NCBI GenBank assembly: GCA_002798195.1
Contig: NWQM01000004.1
Location: 124,001 to 188,000, forward strand
Direction of reading: 5' to 3'
Source: Lysobacteraceae bacterium NML03-0222
GTDB taxonomy: Bacteria > Pseudomonadota > Gammaproteobacteria > Xanthomonadales > Xanthomonadaceae
Length of the DNA stretch: 64,000 bases
The notes below the pieces were generated by a model. The model made no database searches. It was given only the letters and a program-made list of their open reading frames with translations, and was not told the origin of the DNA. How positions within the stretch are numbered: the stretch's first letter is position 1; every line of letters begins with the position of its first letter. Of this stretch, positions 42,274-51,855 are shown in pieces. A program made the position numbers and the translations under genes.

Positions 42274-43037
42274 GCTGCAGCGCCTTGGGAAACAAAAGTG
42301 GAAACGGGGGAATGGCCTTGGCCTGCCGCCTCGGGGATTGCCCCCCAGCGCAGCGCAAAACCATTGGCATAACGCAAATCGGCGCGCTGCAAGGTCTTGC
42401 CCGGCGGCGCAATCAGCTGTGGCAGCAGCTGCGCAAAACGGCGGATGCGCAGCTCGGCATCATGGCGGCCGACCATCACTTCAAGGCCGCTGTCAAAATG
42501 AATCGACCAGCTGCCACGGGCATCCAGCCGCAGGCCGGTGACATCCAGCCCTGCGGCGGCAAACAGCTGCCGTGAAAGGTTGTAGAGCGTGACGACTTCC
42601 TGCACCCGGTGCCGATCGCCGCCGAGCTGCGGCAGTCCTGCGGGCAGGGCATCGCCCATCACCGCGCGCGGGTAAAGATTGCCGCGCTCGGACAGCAGCC
42701 AATCCTCGTCCCACAGCGCAAATGGCCGGTGCTCAACGATTTTCACCTTCAATACATCCGGCCATTGTTTGCTGATTTCAGCCTGCTCCACCCACGGCAG
42801 CTGCTCCACGGCCTGCTGCGCCTCTTTCAGGCGCACGGCAAAAAAGCCCTGCGCCGCATAGGGCTTGAGCGTCTGCTGCAACTGCGCCGCATTCACATGA
42901 CGGAACTCACTGGTGACCTGCAACCGGGTCAGCGCAAAGCGCTCGGCGCCCAGCCAGCCCTGCATCACCGCCACCACCGGCAGCGCAATCACGGCGATGG
43001 CAAGTACGATGCCCAGGATGCGGGTCAGGGCGCTCAT
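42270..43037 (-). CDS. ftsQ: Cell division protein FtsQ
   Basis: Bitopic membrane protein of the FtsQLB complex that triggers septal synthesis. It has 255 residues. The start at 43037 gives an N-terminal transmembrane helix (ILGIVLAIAVIALPVVAVM), then a POTRA domain (FALTRLQVTSEFRHVNAAQL) and a beta domain (LLSERGNLYPRAVMGDALPAGLPQL is the central region). It overlaps ddlB and ftsA through ATGA junctions. Confidence 0.95.
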   Translation of the reverse strand: MSALTRILGIVLAIAVIALPVVAVMQGWLGAERFALTRLQVTSEFRHVNAAQLQQTLKPYAAQGFFAVRLKEAQQAVEQLPWVEQAEISKQWPDVLKVKIVEHRPFALWDEDWLLSERGNLYPRAVMGDALPAGLPQLGGDRHRVQEVVTLYNLSRQLFAAAGLDVTGLRLDARGSWSIHFDSGLEVMVGRHDAELRIRRFAQLLPQLIAPPGKTLQRADLRYANGFALRWGAIPEAAGQGHSPVSTFVSQGAAA

Positions 43038-43975
43038 AGCGTCTGCTCCAGAATCCGCCAGCACAGCTCGTCAAACTCGATGCCGATGGCGCGCGCAGCC
43101 TTGGGCACCAGCGAGGTCGCGGTCATGCCCGGCGCGGTATTGATTTCAATCAGCTGCCAGCCGCGCTGCTTGTCGCGCATCACATCCACCCGGCCATAGC
43201 CGGTGCAGCCGGCGCTGGCAAAGGCCTGCAAAACCAGCTGACCCAGCACAGCTTCTTCTTCGCCTTGCAGACCCGGGGTGATGTAACGGGTGGTATTGGA
43301 CTGGTACTTGGCCTTGTAGTCATACCACTGGCCTTCGGGCACGATGTGGATGGATGGCAGCGCCAAATCACCGAGCACCGGCACCGAAAATTCCTCGCCC
43401 TCGACCATCTGCTCCATCAGCATCTCGCCGCCATATTCGGCTGCGACTTCACAGGCATGATCAAGGTCGGCCGCATTCATGACCCTGGCCACGCCGACGC
43501 TGGAGCCTTCACTCGAAGGCTTCAAAAATACCGGCAGCCCCAGCGTTGTGGCTGCTGCACGCACATCGCCACCGGGTGCGATGCGCAGATAGCGCGGCGT
43601 CGGCAAGCCTTCGGCAATCCACACCTGCTTGGTGCGGATTTTGTCCAGCGTCAATGCCGCGCCCAAAACGCCGGTACCGGTACAGGGAATGCCCAGCGCA
43701 GCCAGCAAACCTTGCACCACGCCGTTTTCACCATCGCCGCCGTGCAGGATATTGAAAACACGATCGACCCGACCTTCGGCAATGGCCGGCAGCAATGCCT
43801 TGATGCCATCGACCGCAAACGCATTCACGCCGCGCGACTGCAATGCCGCCAGCACGGCCGCACCGGATTTGAGCGAGACTTCACGCTCACTGCTTTCGCC
43901 GCCCAGCAGCACCGCCACCTGCCCGAAATCGGCAGGATCGTGTGTCCGCAACGATGGCAAACGCTGCATGTTCAT
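43034..43975 (-). CDS. ddlB: D-alanine--D-alanine ligase B
   Basis: Forms D-Ala-D-Ala for the pentapeptide. It has 313 residues of the ATP-grasp type: VAVLLGGESSEREVSLKSG at the N-terminus, the D-Ala loop FLKPSSEGSSVGVARV, and the Mg-binding C-terminus QLIEINTAPGMTATSLVPK. The start at 43975 overlaps the murC stop in ATGA. Confidence 0.97.
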   Translation of the reverse strand: MNMQRLPSLRTHDPADFGQVAVLLGGESSEREVSLKSGAAVLAALQSRGVNAFAVDGIKALLPAIAEGRVDRVFNILHGGDGENGVVQGLLAALGIPCTGTGVLGAALTLDKIRTKQVWIAEGLPTPRYLRIAPGGDVRAAATTLGLPVFLKPSSEGSSVGVARVMNAADLDHACEVAAEYGGEMLMEQMVEGEEFSVPVLGDLALPSIHIVPEGQWYDYKAKYQSNTTRYITPGLQGEEEAVLGQLVLQAFASAGCTGYGRVDVMRDKQRGWQLIEINTAPGMTATSLVPKAARAIGIEFDELCWRILEQTL

Positions 43976-45447
43976 ACCCCACCTCCCGCTTCATCCTGGC
44001 CTCTGGCTTCCGCCAGTACCGGCTGCTGTGCCAACTGCTGCGATACCGCGCCGATGTCTCCGGCGCCCATCAGCAACAACAAATCGCCATCGCGCAGCAC
44101 ATCCGGCAGCACGTCGATGAGTTCTGCAGCACTGCCGACCACCACCGGGTCGATGCGGCCACGGGTGCGGATGGCGCGCGCCAGCGACTTGCCATCGGCA
44201 CCGGCAATCGGGGCTTCGCCTGCCGGATAAACTTCCGTCAGCAACAGCGCATCGACGCTGGAGAGCACTGCGGCGAACTCATCAAACTGGTCACGGGTAC
44301 GGCTATAGCGGTGTGGCTGAAACGCCACCACCAGACGACGCTCCGGCCAGCCACCACGGGCAGCCTTGAATACCGCATCCAGCTCTACCGGGTGATGACC
44401 GTAGTCATCCACCAGCATGGCGCTGCCACCGCCGGGCAGGCTGAGCTCCGCCAACTGGTTGAAGCGCCGGCCAATGCCCTTGAACTTTTCAAAAGCGGCG
44501 GCAATCTGCGCTGGTGCAATGCCCAGCTGCCAGCCAATCGCCGCGGCGGCCAGCGCATTCTGGACATTGTGGCGGCCGGGCAAGGCCAACGTCATCGACG
44601 TTTGCGAGCCATCGGGCAGATGCAGCTCAAACTGCATCTGCGCGCCTTGCTGGCGCACATTTTCGGCGCGCACTTCGGCCTGTTCGGCAAAGCCGTAGGT
44701 CAGCACATGCCGCGGCGTGGCGGCCGCCAGCTCGGCCACTTCCGGATCATCCACACACAGCACCGCCAAGCCATAGAACGGCAGCCGGTGCAGGAATTCA
44801 TTGAACGCCTGCTGCACCTTGGCAAAATCGTTGTCGTAATTTTCCAGATGGTCAGCATCAATATTGGTGACCACGGCAATCAGCGGATTGAGGCGCAAAA
44901 AGCTGCCATCACTCTCGTCGGCCTCGGCCACCAGCCACTGCCCGCCTCCCAGTTTTGCGTTCGCACCGGCCGCCAGCAACTGCCCGCCAATCACGAAGGT
45001 CGGGTCTTTGCCGCCCTCATGCAGCACACTGGCCACCAGCGAGGTGGTGGTGGTTTTGCCATGGGTGCCGGCGATGGCGATGCCGCGACGCAGGCGCATC
45101 AGCTCGGCCAGCATTTCCGCGCGCGGCACAATCGGGATGCGCTGCGCGCGCGCTTCCATCAGCTCGGCGTTGTCCGGCTTGATGGCCGAGGACACCACTA
45201 CGCAGTCGGCGCCCAGCACATTGGCGGCGCTGTGTTCGCGGTCGATGCGTGCGCCCAGCGATTGCAGGCGACGGGTAGCGGCATTGTCGGCGCGGTCCGA
45301 GCCGGATACCTCATAGCCCAGGGTGCACAGCACTTCGGCAATGCCGCTCATGCCGACCCCGCCGATACCGACAAAATGCACGCGGCGAAAAACCTTGGCC
45401 AGATCGCCGGGGTCTTGCAGGCGGCGTTGGTTGACAGTGCTCATCAT
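43972..45447 (-). CDS. murC: UDP-N-acetylmuramate--L-alanine ligase
   Basis: Adds L-Ala to UDP-MurNAc, the first peptide step. It has 491 residues: HFVGIGGVGMSGIAEVL (UDP site), the ATP loop IAGTHGKTTTTSLVASVL, and the GHHPVE motif (DDYGHHPVELDAV). The start is at ATG 45447; a GTG one codon upstream (45450) is closer to the GGAGG site and is also possible. It overlaps murG by a few bases. Confidence 0.96.
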   Translation of the reverse strand: MMSTVNQRRLQDPGDLAKVFRRVHFVGIGGVGMSGIAEVLCTLGYEVSGSDRADNAATRRLQSLGARIDREHSAANVLGADCVVVSSAIKPDNAELMEARAQRIPIVPRAEMLAELMRLRRGIAIAGTHGKTTTTSLVASVLHEGGKDPTFVIGGQLLAAGANAKLGGGQWLVAEADESDGSFLRLNPLIAVVTNIDADHLENYDNDFAKVQQAFNEFLHRLPFYGLAVLCVDDPEVAELAAATPRHVLTYGFAEQAEVRAENVRQQGAQMQFELHLPDGSQTSMTLALPGRHNVQNALAAAAIGWQLGIAPAQIAAAFEKFKGIGRRFNQLAELSLPGGGSAMLVDDYGHHPVELDAVFKAARGGWPERRLVVAFQPHRYSRTRDQFDEFAAVLSSVDALLLTEVYPAGEAPIAGADGKSLARAIRTRGRIDPVVVGSAAELIDVLPDVLRDGDLLLLMGAGDIGAVSQQLAQQPVLAEARGQDEAGGGV

Positions 45448-46520
45448 CACTTGGCCGCCTCCAGTACGGCTTCAGCCACCTGTGCGGCGGCATCGGGACG
45501 GGCGAGCTGGCGCGCTGCCTGCCCGGTGGAAAGCAATAATTCGGGATGCCCGGCAAAATGCGCCAAGTGCTGTGCCAGCTGCGCCGCCAGCGCATCACCC
45601 TGTTTCACCATCAAGGCCGCCTGGCGCGACACCAGATACTCGGCATTGCGGGTCTGGTGGTCATCCACCGCCTGCGGGAACGGCACCAGGATGGCGGCCA
45701 CACCGGCAGCGCAGACTTCCGCCAGCGTCAAGGCGCCGGCGCGGCAAATCACCAGGTCTGCCGCCTGCCAGGCGGCGGCCATATCGGCGATGAAGGCTTC
45801 GGGCTCAATCTCCAGCCCGGCCTTGGCATAGGCGGCGCGGGTTTCTGCCAGCATCGCCTCACCGCATTGATGCCGCACCTGCCAGACCTCACCCTCGCCG
45901 CGATCAGCAAGCATCGCCAGAGCTTGCGGCACGGCCTGATTGAGCGCGCGCGCGCCTTGACTGCCGCCAATCACCAAGAGTTTGAACGGCGCAGTAGGTA
46001 CGCGCTGACGCGCTGGCAGGGCAGCAATTTCTTCACGCACCGGGTTGCCGACCACCACTTCACCGGCAAAGGTATCGGGGAAGCCGGTCATCACCCGGCT
46101 TGCCAGACGCGAGAGCACACGGTTGGTCATCCCGGCGGCGCGGTTTTGTTCATGCACCAGCAGCGGAATGCCAAGCAGGCGCGCGGCCAGCCCCCCCGGG
46201 CCTGCGGCATAGCCGCCAAAGCTCACCACCGCACGCGGACGATGCGCCTGCAAAACCGCACGCGCCGCCTTCACCGCTGCAAGCAGCTTGAGAGGCAATC
46301 CCAGCAGTTTACCCAAGCCCTTGCCGCGCACGCCGCTGACCTGGATGGTGTCCATCGGGATGTCGTGCGCCGGCACCAACCGGGTTTCCATCCCGCCTTC
46401 GGCACCCAGCCAGCGCACCGGCACACCACGGGCGCGCAACGCCTTGGCGACGGCAATACCGGGGAAAATATGCCCGCCAGTGCCACCGGCCAGAATCATC
46501 ACCGGACGCCTGTCACTCAT
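45447..46520 (-). CDS. murG: UDP-GlcNAc:lipid I N-acetylglucosaminyltransferase MurG
   Basis: Converts lipid I to lipid II at the inner face of the membrane. It has 357 residues with a two-domain GT-B fold: ILAGGTGGHIFPGIAVAKAL is the N-terminal Gly-rich loop, FGGYAAGPGGLAARLLG lies within the membrane-docking half, and the UDP-GlcNAc motif is CRAGALTLAEVCAAG. It is coupled to ftsW by ATGA overlap. Confidence 0.97.
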   Translation of the reverse strand: MSDRRPVMILAGGTGGHIFPGIAVAKALRARGVPVRWLGAEGGMETRLVPAHDIPMDTIQVSGVRGKGLGKLLGLPLKLLAAVKAARAVLQAHRPRAVVSFGGYAAGPGGLAARLLGIPLLVHEQNRAAGMTNRVLSRLASRVMTGFPDTFAGEVVVGNPVREEIAALPARQRVPTAPFKLLVIGGSQGARALNQAVPQALAMLADRGEGEVWQVRHQCGEAMLAETRAAYAKAGLEIEPEAFIADMAAAWQAADLVICRAGALTLAEVCAAGVAAILVPFPQAVDDHQTRNAEYLVSRQAALMVKQGDALAAQLAQHLAHFAGHPELLLSTGQAARQLARPDAAAQVAEAVLEAAK

Positions 46521-47944
46521 GGCTGGCCTCCATTGCCAAACGAGGGCTCGATGCGTTGGCGCGGCGCTTCATGGCGCGGCCCGGATTGAGATAGCCAGCC
46601 ATTGAGGCGCTGCCACAAGGTCGTCATTGGCGCAGGACGTTGCGGCTCTTGAGCCAAGTCTTCATCACCTGATGGGCGTGGCGCCGGCGTGGGCGCGGGC
46701 GTTGCCGCGACTTCCGGCACTTGTGCTGCAGCACGGCCTTGCAGCGTCATCTCCCGGCGCAGCGCCACCTGGCGCCGGGCGCGCTCCAGCTCCCAAGACA
46801 CTCGCAGCAGCAGGCCCATGGCGGCAAAGGTCATCAAAATGCTGGAGCCGCCAAAAGAAACCAGCGGCAGGGTCAATCCCTTGGTCGGCAACAGGCCGAT
46901 ATTCACGCCTATGGAAATGAAGGTCTGCATGGCCATCCACATGGCGATGCCAAAGCACAGATAGCCGGGGAAATAGCGGCGCATTTGCACGCATTGCAGC
47001 CCCAGCCACAATATCCGGCTCACCAGCAGCGCATACAGCGCAATCAGCACGCATACGCCGACAAAGCCGAATTCTTCGGCCAACACGGCCAGGATGAAGT
47101 CGGTATAGGCCTCGGGCAGGTAGTTGAGCTTTTGCACCGAGCCACCCAGACCAACGCCCCAAAGCTCGCCACGGCCAACAGCCATCAGCGCATTGGTGAG
47201 CTGATAGCCATCGCCAAACGGGTCTTCCCAAGGGTTGAGCCACAGCCGCAGGCGATCCATTCGATAGGCTTCACGCACCACGAACCAGATCAGCACCGGT
47301 ATCAGCATGGCCACCGGCATGATCATGCGCGGCAGATGCACCCCGCCAATCACCAGCATCAGCGCTGCCGTTGCCAGCAACAGTACCGTGGTACCGAAGT
47401 CTTTTTGCACGGCAAGCAAAACAATCGACAGCAGCGCTGCCGCGCCCAATCCCTTCAGCATCGACAGCCAGGAGCCTTTGACCTCATCGGAAAAACGCGA
47501 CAGATAGCTGGCCATCCAGATGATGAAAATCAGCTTGACCGCTTCTGCGGGCTGGAAATTGATGATGCCAAGATTGAGCCAGCGTCGTGCACCCTTGGCC
47601 GAATGCCCGATTCCCGGCACCCAAACCAGCAGCAGCAGCACAAAGGCCAGCAGCAACAGCCAGCGGCTGTATTTTTCCAGCTGGCGAATATCGCAGCGGT
47701 ACATCAGCGCCAGCATCACACCCATGCCCATCAGCACAGACAGGACATGGCGATAGAAGTAATACAGCGGCCCCAGCCCGCGCGCCTCGGCCATGGCGAT
47801 GGAGCTGGAGGCCACCATCACCAGCCCTACCGAAGTCAGTGCCAGCACGCACAGCAGCAGCCACGCGTCAAAGCGGCCGCTGACCGCATCCAGGCGAATC
47901 GCCTGGCGCTCGGCATGGATACGCGGGGCGTAGCGTCCGTTCAT
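46517..47944 (-). CDS. ftsW: Septal peptidoglycan glycosyltransferase FtsW
   Basis: SEDS-family polymerase working with FtsI at the septum. It has 475 residues with about ten transmembrane helices. The catalytic Asp loop region appears in LNPWEDPFGDGYQLTNALMA, and the SEDS signature is PTKGLTLPLVSFGGSS. A cytoplasmic, Pro/Ala-rich C-terminal tail of about 90 residues is longer than in E. coli. The start at 47944 overlaps the mraY stop by one base (TGATG). In most relatives murD would stand between mraY and ftsW. Confidence 0.96.
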   Translation of the reverse strand: MNGRYAPRIHAERQAIRLDAVSGRFDAWLLLCVLALTSVGLVMVASSSIAMAEARGLGPLYYFYRHVLSVLMGMGVMLALMYRCDIRQLEKYSRWLLLLAFVLLLLVWVPGIGHSAKGARRWLNLGIINFQPAEAVKLIFIIWMASYLSRFSDEVKGSWLSMLKGLGAAALLSIVLLAVQKDFGTTVLLLATAALMLVIGGVHLPRMIMPVAMLIPVLIWFVVREAYRMDRLRLWLNPWEDPFGDGYQLTNALMAVGRGELWGVGLGGSVQKLNYLPEAYTDFILAVLAEEFGFVGVCVLIALYALLVSRILWLGLQCVQMRRYFPGYLCFGIAMWMAMQTFISIGVNIGLLPTKGLTLPLVSFGGSSILMTFAAMGLLLRVSWELERARRQVALRREMTLQGRAAAQVPEVAATPAPTPAPRPSGDEDLAQEPQRPAPMTTLWQRLNGWLSQSGPRHEAPRQRIEPSFGNGGQP

Positions 47945-49032
47945 CAGCGCACCTTCAGCGTAGCCAAGCCAACGAGCACCAACACCACGGCGATGATCCA
48001 GAAACGCACGATCACGCGCGGCTCCGGCCAGCCCTTGAGCTCGAAATGATGATGAATCGGCGCCATGCGGAATACCCGCTTGCCGGTGAGCTTGAAGCTC
48101 GCCACCTGGATCATCACCGACAAGGTTTCGATGACGAACAGCCCGCCCATGATCACCAGCACCAGTTCCTGACGGACAATCACCGCCAGCGTGCCCAGCA
48201 CCGCGCCCAGCGCCAACGCGCCGATATCGCCCATGAACACCATCGCCGGATAGGTGTTGAACCACAAAAACCCTAGCCCGGCTCCGGCAATCGCCGCACA
48301 GATGATGAGCAGCTCACCAGCACCCGGCACGGCCGGGATTTGCAGATAACGGGCAAATTCCGCATGGCCGGATGCGTAGGCAAACACGCCCAGCGCACAG
48401 GCGACCATCACCGTCGGCATGATGGCAAGGCCGTCCAGACCGTCGGTCAGGTTCACCGCATTGGAGAAGCCGACAATCCAGAAATAAGCAATCGCCACGA
48501 AGCTGATTCCCGCCAGCGGCAGCGCCACCGACTTGAACAGCGGCACATAGAACGTGGTCGCCGCCGGCACGTCGGCATACAGGTACAAATACAGCCCGGC
48601 GGCCAGCCCGAGCAACGATTGCAGCGCGTACTTGGTGCGCGAGCGCATGCCATTGGGGTCGCGCTTGACGATCTTGATCCAGTCATCCCACCAGCCGATG
48701 GCACCGAAGCCAACCATCACCGCCAGCACCACCCACACATATTTATTGCGCAGATCCGCCCATAGCAGCACCGAGGCGAGGATGGTGATGAGAATCAGCG
48801 CCCCGCCCATGGTCGGCGTACCGGCCTTGGAAAAATGCGACTGCGGGCCATCCGTGCGAATCGGCTGGCCACCGGATTTGAGCGAGGCCAGATAGCGGAT
48901 GACTGCCGGCCCCCACCACAGCGACAACAGCAAGGCCGTCAATGCCGAAAGAATGGCGCGGAAGGTGAGGTAGTTGAACAGCCCAAACAGGCTTTGCAGC
49001 TGTTCCAGCCAGCGGCTCAGTTCAAGCAGCAT
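47944..49032 (-). CDS. mraY: Phospho-N-acetylmuramoyl-pentapeptide transferase
   Basis: Makes lipid I from UDP-MurNAc-pentapeptide and undecaprenyl phosphate. It has 362 residues with about ten helices. Active-site motifs are GWWDDWIKI (the DD pair), NAVNLTDGLDGLA and PIHHHFELKGWPE. The start at 49032 (MLLELSRWLEQLQSLFGLF) lies 11 bp inside murF. It is followed directly by ftsW. Confidence 0.97.
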   Translation of the reverse strand: MLLELSRWLEQLQSLFGLFNYLTFRAILSALTALLLSLWWGPAVIRYLASLKSGGQPIRTDGPQSHFSKAGTPTMGGALILITILASVLLWADLRNKYVWVVLAVMVGFGAIGWWDDWIKIVKRDPNGMRSRTKYALQSLLGLAAGLYLYLYADVPAATTFYVPLFKSVALPLAGISFVAIAYFWIVGFSNAVNLTDGLDGLAIMPTVMVACALGVFAYASGHAEFARYLQIPAVPGAGELLIICAAIAGAGLGFLWFNTYPAMVFMGDIGALALGAVLGTLAVIVRQELVLVIMGGLFVIETLSVMIQVASFKLTGKRVFRMAPIHHHFELKGWPEPRVIVRFWIIAVVLVLVGLATLKVR

Positions 49033-50386
49033 CGCTCTTTTCTCCTTGTAGCAACGTGACCACGCGATCCATCGCACTACCGCGTGAGCCCTTGACCAAT
49101 ACCCGTACATCGGCCTGCATATCGTTTTGCAAGGCCGTAGCCAGCGCTTGGTGGCTGTCAAACACCTGTGCGCCCTCGCCAAACGCCCTGGCTGCCTCCG
49201 CGCTCAGCGCACCCAGCGCATACAGGCGCTGGATACCGGCCGCGCGCGCCCGTGCGCCGGCTTCGGTATGCAGGCGGGCCGCATCCGCGCCCAACTCGCG
49301 CATATCACCGAGTACCAGCCAGGCTTCACCGCCTGCGGCGGCCAGGGTGTCGATGGCCGCACCCAGCGAGCCGGGATTGGCGTTGTAACTGTCATCAATA
49401 AGCCAGGCGCCGCTTGCCAGACGCTCGGCAGCCAGCCGACCGGCGACCGGCACAACGCTCTCGATGCCAGCCTTGATATCCGCAAGCGACAGGCCTGCTG
49501 CCAGCGCCATGCTGGCGGCCGCCAGCGCATTGGCGATATTGTGGCGGCCTGCCAGCGCCAGCCGGATATCGGCCTCGCCCTGCGGGCACAGCAAGCGGAA
49601 CTGGCTGCCCGCGGCATCACTGCGGATATTGTCCGCGCGGACATCGGCGCTGGCTTCAAGGCCGAAACGCAGCACTTTGTGGCTGCCCGCGCGCGCGGCA
49701 AAGTATTCGGCAAACGCATCATCGGCATTGATAACCGCCGTGCCGCCTTCGCGCAGGTCGTCATAGATGGCGGCCTTGGTATCGGCAATGCCCAGCAGGC
49801 TGCCCATGCGCTCAAGATGTGCCGGGGCGATATTGTTGACCAGCGCCACATCGGGCGCGGCCACCGCGGTCAGCCAAGCGATGTCACCCGGTTGCCCTGC
49901 GCCCATCTCGTACACCGCGTACTGGCTGTCCTCCGGCGTGCCAATCACGGTCAGTGGCAGGCCGATTTCGTTATTCAAATTGCCCGGTGTGGCATGAGTA
50001 CGACCGGCACGCTGCAAAATCGCCGCAAGCAGGGTTTTGACACTGGTTTTGCCATTGCTGCCGGTGATGGCAAAGGCTTTGAGACGACGCGCCCGATGCA
50101 GGCCGCGGGCGATATCGGCCAGCGCCGCCTGCGTGTCTTGCACCACCACCTGCGGCAGCGACAACGGCAGCTCGCGGCTCACCAGCGCCGCGCAGGCACC
50201 GGCAGCGGCGGCCTGTTGCACATGGTCATGACCATCAAAGTGCTCACCCTTGAGCGCCACAAACAGCACTTGCCCCTGCGGCAGCTTGCGGCTGTCGGTG
50301 GCGATGACATCCACTTGCCGCGCGGCATCGCCCACGACATGGCCTTGGGTGAGTTCGGCAATTTGTGCCAGCGTCATCGGCTTCAT
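49022..50386 (-). CDS. murF: UDP-MurNAc-tripeptide--D-Ala-D-Ala ligase MurF
   Basis: Adds D-Ala-D-Ala to complete the pentapeptide. It has 454 residues: the P-loop ITGSNGKTSVKTLLAAIL, the central VNNIAPAHLERMGSL, and the C-terminal LIDDSYNANPGS. It overlaps murE by ATGA and mraY by 11 bp. Confidence 0.97.
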   Translation of the reverse strand: MKPMTLAQIAELTQGHVVGDAARQVDVIATDSRKLPQGQVLFVALKGEHFDGHDHVQQAAAAGACAALVSRELPLSLPQVVVQDTQAALADIARGLHRARRLKAFAITGSNGKTSVKTLLAAILQRAGRTHATPGNLNNEIGLPLTVIGTPEDSQYAVYEMGAGQPGDIAWLTAVAAPDVALVNNIAPAHLERMGSLLGIADTKAAIYDDLREGGTAVINADDAFAEYFAARAGSHKVLRFGLEASADVRADNIRSDAAGSQFRLLCPQGEADIRLALAGRHNIANALAAASMALAAGLSLADIKAGIESVVPVAGRLAAERLASGAWLIDDSYNANPGSLGAAIDTLAAAGGEAWLVLGDMRELGADAARLHTEAGARARAAGIQRLYALGALSAEAARAFGEGAQVFDSHQALATALQNDMQADVRVLVKGSRGSAMDRVVTLLQGEKSDAA

Positions 50387-51855
50387 GCCCGCCCCTCCAG
50401 CGCCGCGCGCGCTACTGCCAGGTCGTCGAAGTCGTGCTTGACGCCATTGATTTCCTGATAGGTTTCATGGCCCTTGCCGGCAATCAGCACGATGTCATCG
50501 GCGCCGGCCTCGGCAATCGCGGCCGTGATGGCGCGACGACGGTCGCGCTCGGCCACCACGTTCTGCATGGAGGCAAAACCCGCCAGAATGTCGGCCACGA
50601 TCGCATCGCCATTTTCGGTACGCGGATTGTCATCGGTGACATAGACCTTTTCTGACAGCCGCTCGGCAATCGCCGCCATTTGCGGGCGCTTGCCACGGTC
50701 ACGGTCGCCACCGCAACCAAATACGCAAATCAGGCGGCCATCAAGATGCGCGCGCAGCGATTGCAGGGCCTGCTCCAGCGGGTCGGGCTTGTGCGAATAA
50801 TCCACCACCACCAGCGGCAAACGGCCATCGCCACCCAGCCGGTTCATGCGTCCAGGCACGGGGGCAAGCTGCGGCAGCACGGCCAGGATTTCTTCAAAAT
50901 CGCGCCCCTGGGCATGCAGCACGGCGGCAACCGAGAGCAGGTTGTCGATATTGAAGCGCCCCAGCAGCGGCGATTGCACGGCGGCGCGCTGCTTGCCGAT
51001 GCGCAATTGAAAACCAATGCCACGGGCGTCGAGGCGCAGATTTTCCGCCGCCACCTCGGCCGTGGCGTCTCCGGCTGCGGAAATGCCGATGCCGCGCACC
51101 CCGGCCGGCAGCTGCGAAAGCAGCCGACGGCCAAATGCATCGTCCTGATTGACCACCGCCACTTTGAGGCCGGGACGCTGGAAGAGCCGCGCCTTGGCCG
51201 CGCCATAGGCCTCCATGTCGCCGTGATAGTCCAGATGGTCGCGGGTGAGATTGGTGAACACCGCGATGTCGTAATGCACGCCATCCACACGCCCCTGGTC
51301 AAGCGCATGCGAGCTGACCTCCATGGTCACCGTCGTCGCACCGGCATCACGCAAATTCGCCAGCATCTGGTGCATCGGCAATACCAGCGGCGTGGTGAAG
51401 CCGGTCGCCACTTCCTGCCCATACAGGCCCGTCCCCAGCGTGCCGATGGTGCCGCAGCGCTCGCCCAGCAGCTCAAAGGCCTGCGCCAACATCTGTACGG
51501 TGGAAGTCTTGCCACTGGTGCCGGTGACACCCACCATCTTCATGGCATGCGATGGTGCGCCGTGAAAGGTATTGCCCATCTGCCCCAGACGCGCGCGCAG
51601 ACCGGGCACGGCGATGGCATCGGCCGGCGCAGGCAAGTCCGCAGGCGCCGGCGGCTCAAACAGCACTGCCAACGCACCACGCTCGCGCGCCTGCTGCACA
51701 AAGCCAAGTCCATGCGCACCAAATCCGGCGATAGCGACAAAGGCATCGCCCGGGCGCACCTCGCGGCTGTCCATCACCAATCCGGAGATGGCAAGACCTG
51801 CGGGAATACCCGGCACATCCGGCAGCAAATCAGCAAGCAACATGCGGCGGCTCAT
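50383..51855 (-). CDS. murE: UDP-MurNAc-L-Ala-D-Glu--meso-DAP ligase MurE
   Basis: Adds the third residue. It has 490 residues, with P-loop VGVTGTSGKTSTVQMLA, DYSHKPDPLEQAL, and the motif VYVTDDNPRTE. The DNPR sequence predicts meso-diaminopimelate specificity. The start at 51855 (MSRRMLLADLLPD) overlaps the ftsI stop in ATGA. A longer frame to 51936 lies within ftsI. Confidence 0.96.
   Translation of the reverse strand: MSRRMLLADLLPDVPGIPAGLAISGLVMDSREVRPGDAFVAIAGFGAHGLGFVQQARERGALAVLFEPPAPADLPAPADAIAVPGLRARLGQMGNTFHGAPSHAMKMVGVTGTSGKTSTVQMLAQAFELLGERCGTIGTLGTGLYGQEVATGFTTPLVLPMHQMLANLRDAGATTVTMEVSSHALDQGRVDGVHYDIAVFTNLTRDHLDYHGDMEAYGAAKARLFQRPGLKVAVVNQDDAFGRRLLSQLPAGVRGIGISAAGDATAEVAAENLRLDARGIGFQLRIGKQRAAVQSPLLGRFNIDNLLSVAAVLHAQGRDFEEILAVLPQLAPVPGRMNRLGGDGRLPLVVVDYSHKPDPLEQALQSLRAHLDGRLICVFGCGGDRDRGKRPQMAAIAERLSEKVYVTDDNPRTENGDAIVADILAGFASMQNVVAERDRRRAITAAIAEAGADDIVLIAGKGHETYQEINGVKHDFDDLAVARAALEGRA

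Noticed and set aside
46721..48049. Plus-strand open frame opposite ftsW
   Set aside because: Very Gln/His-rich shadow; ftsW is unambiguous.
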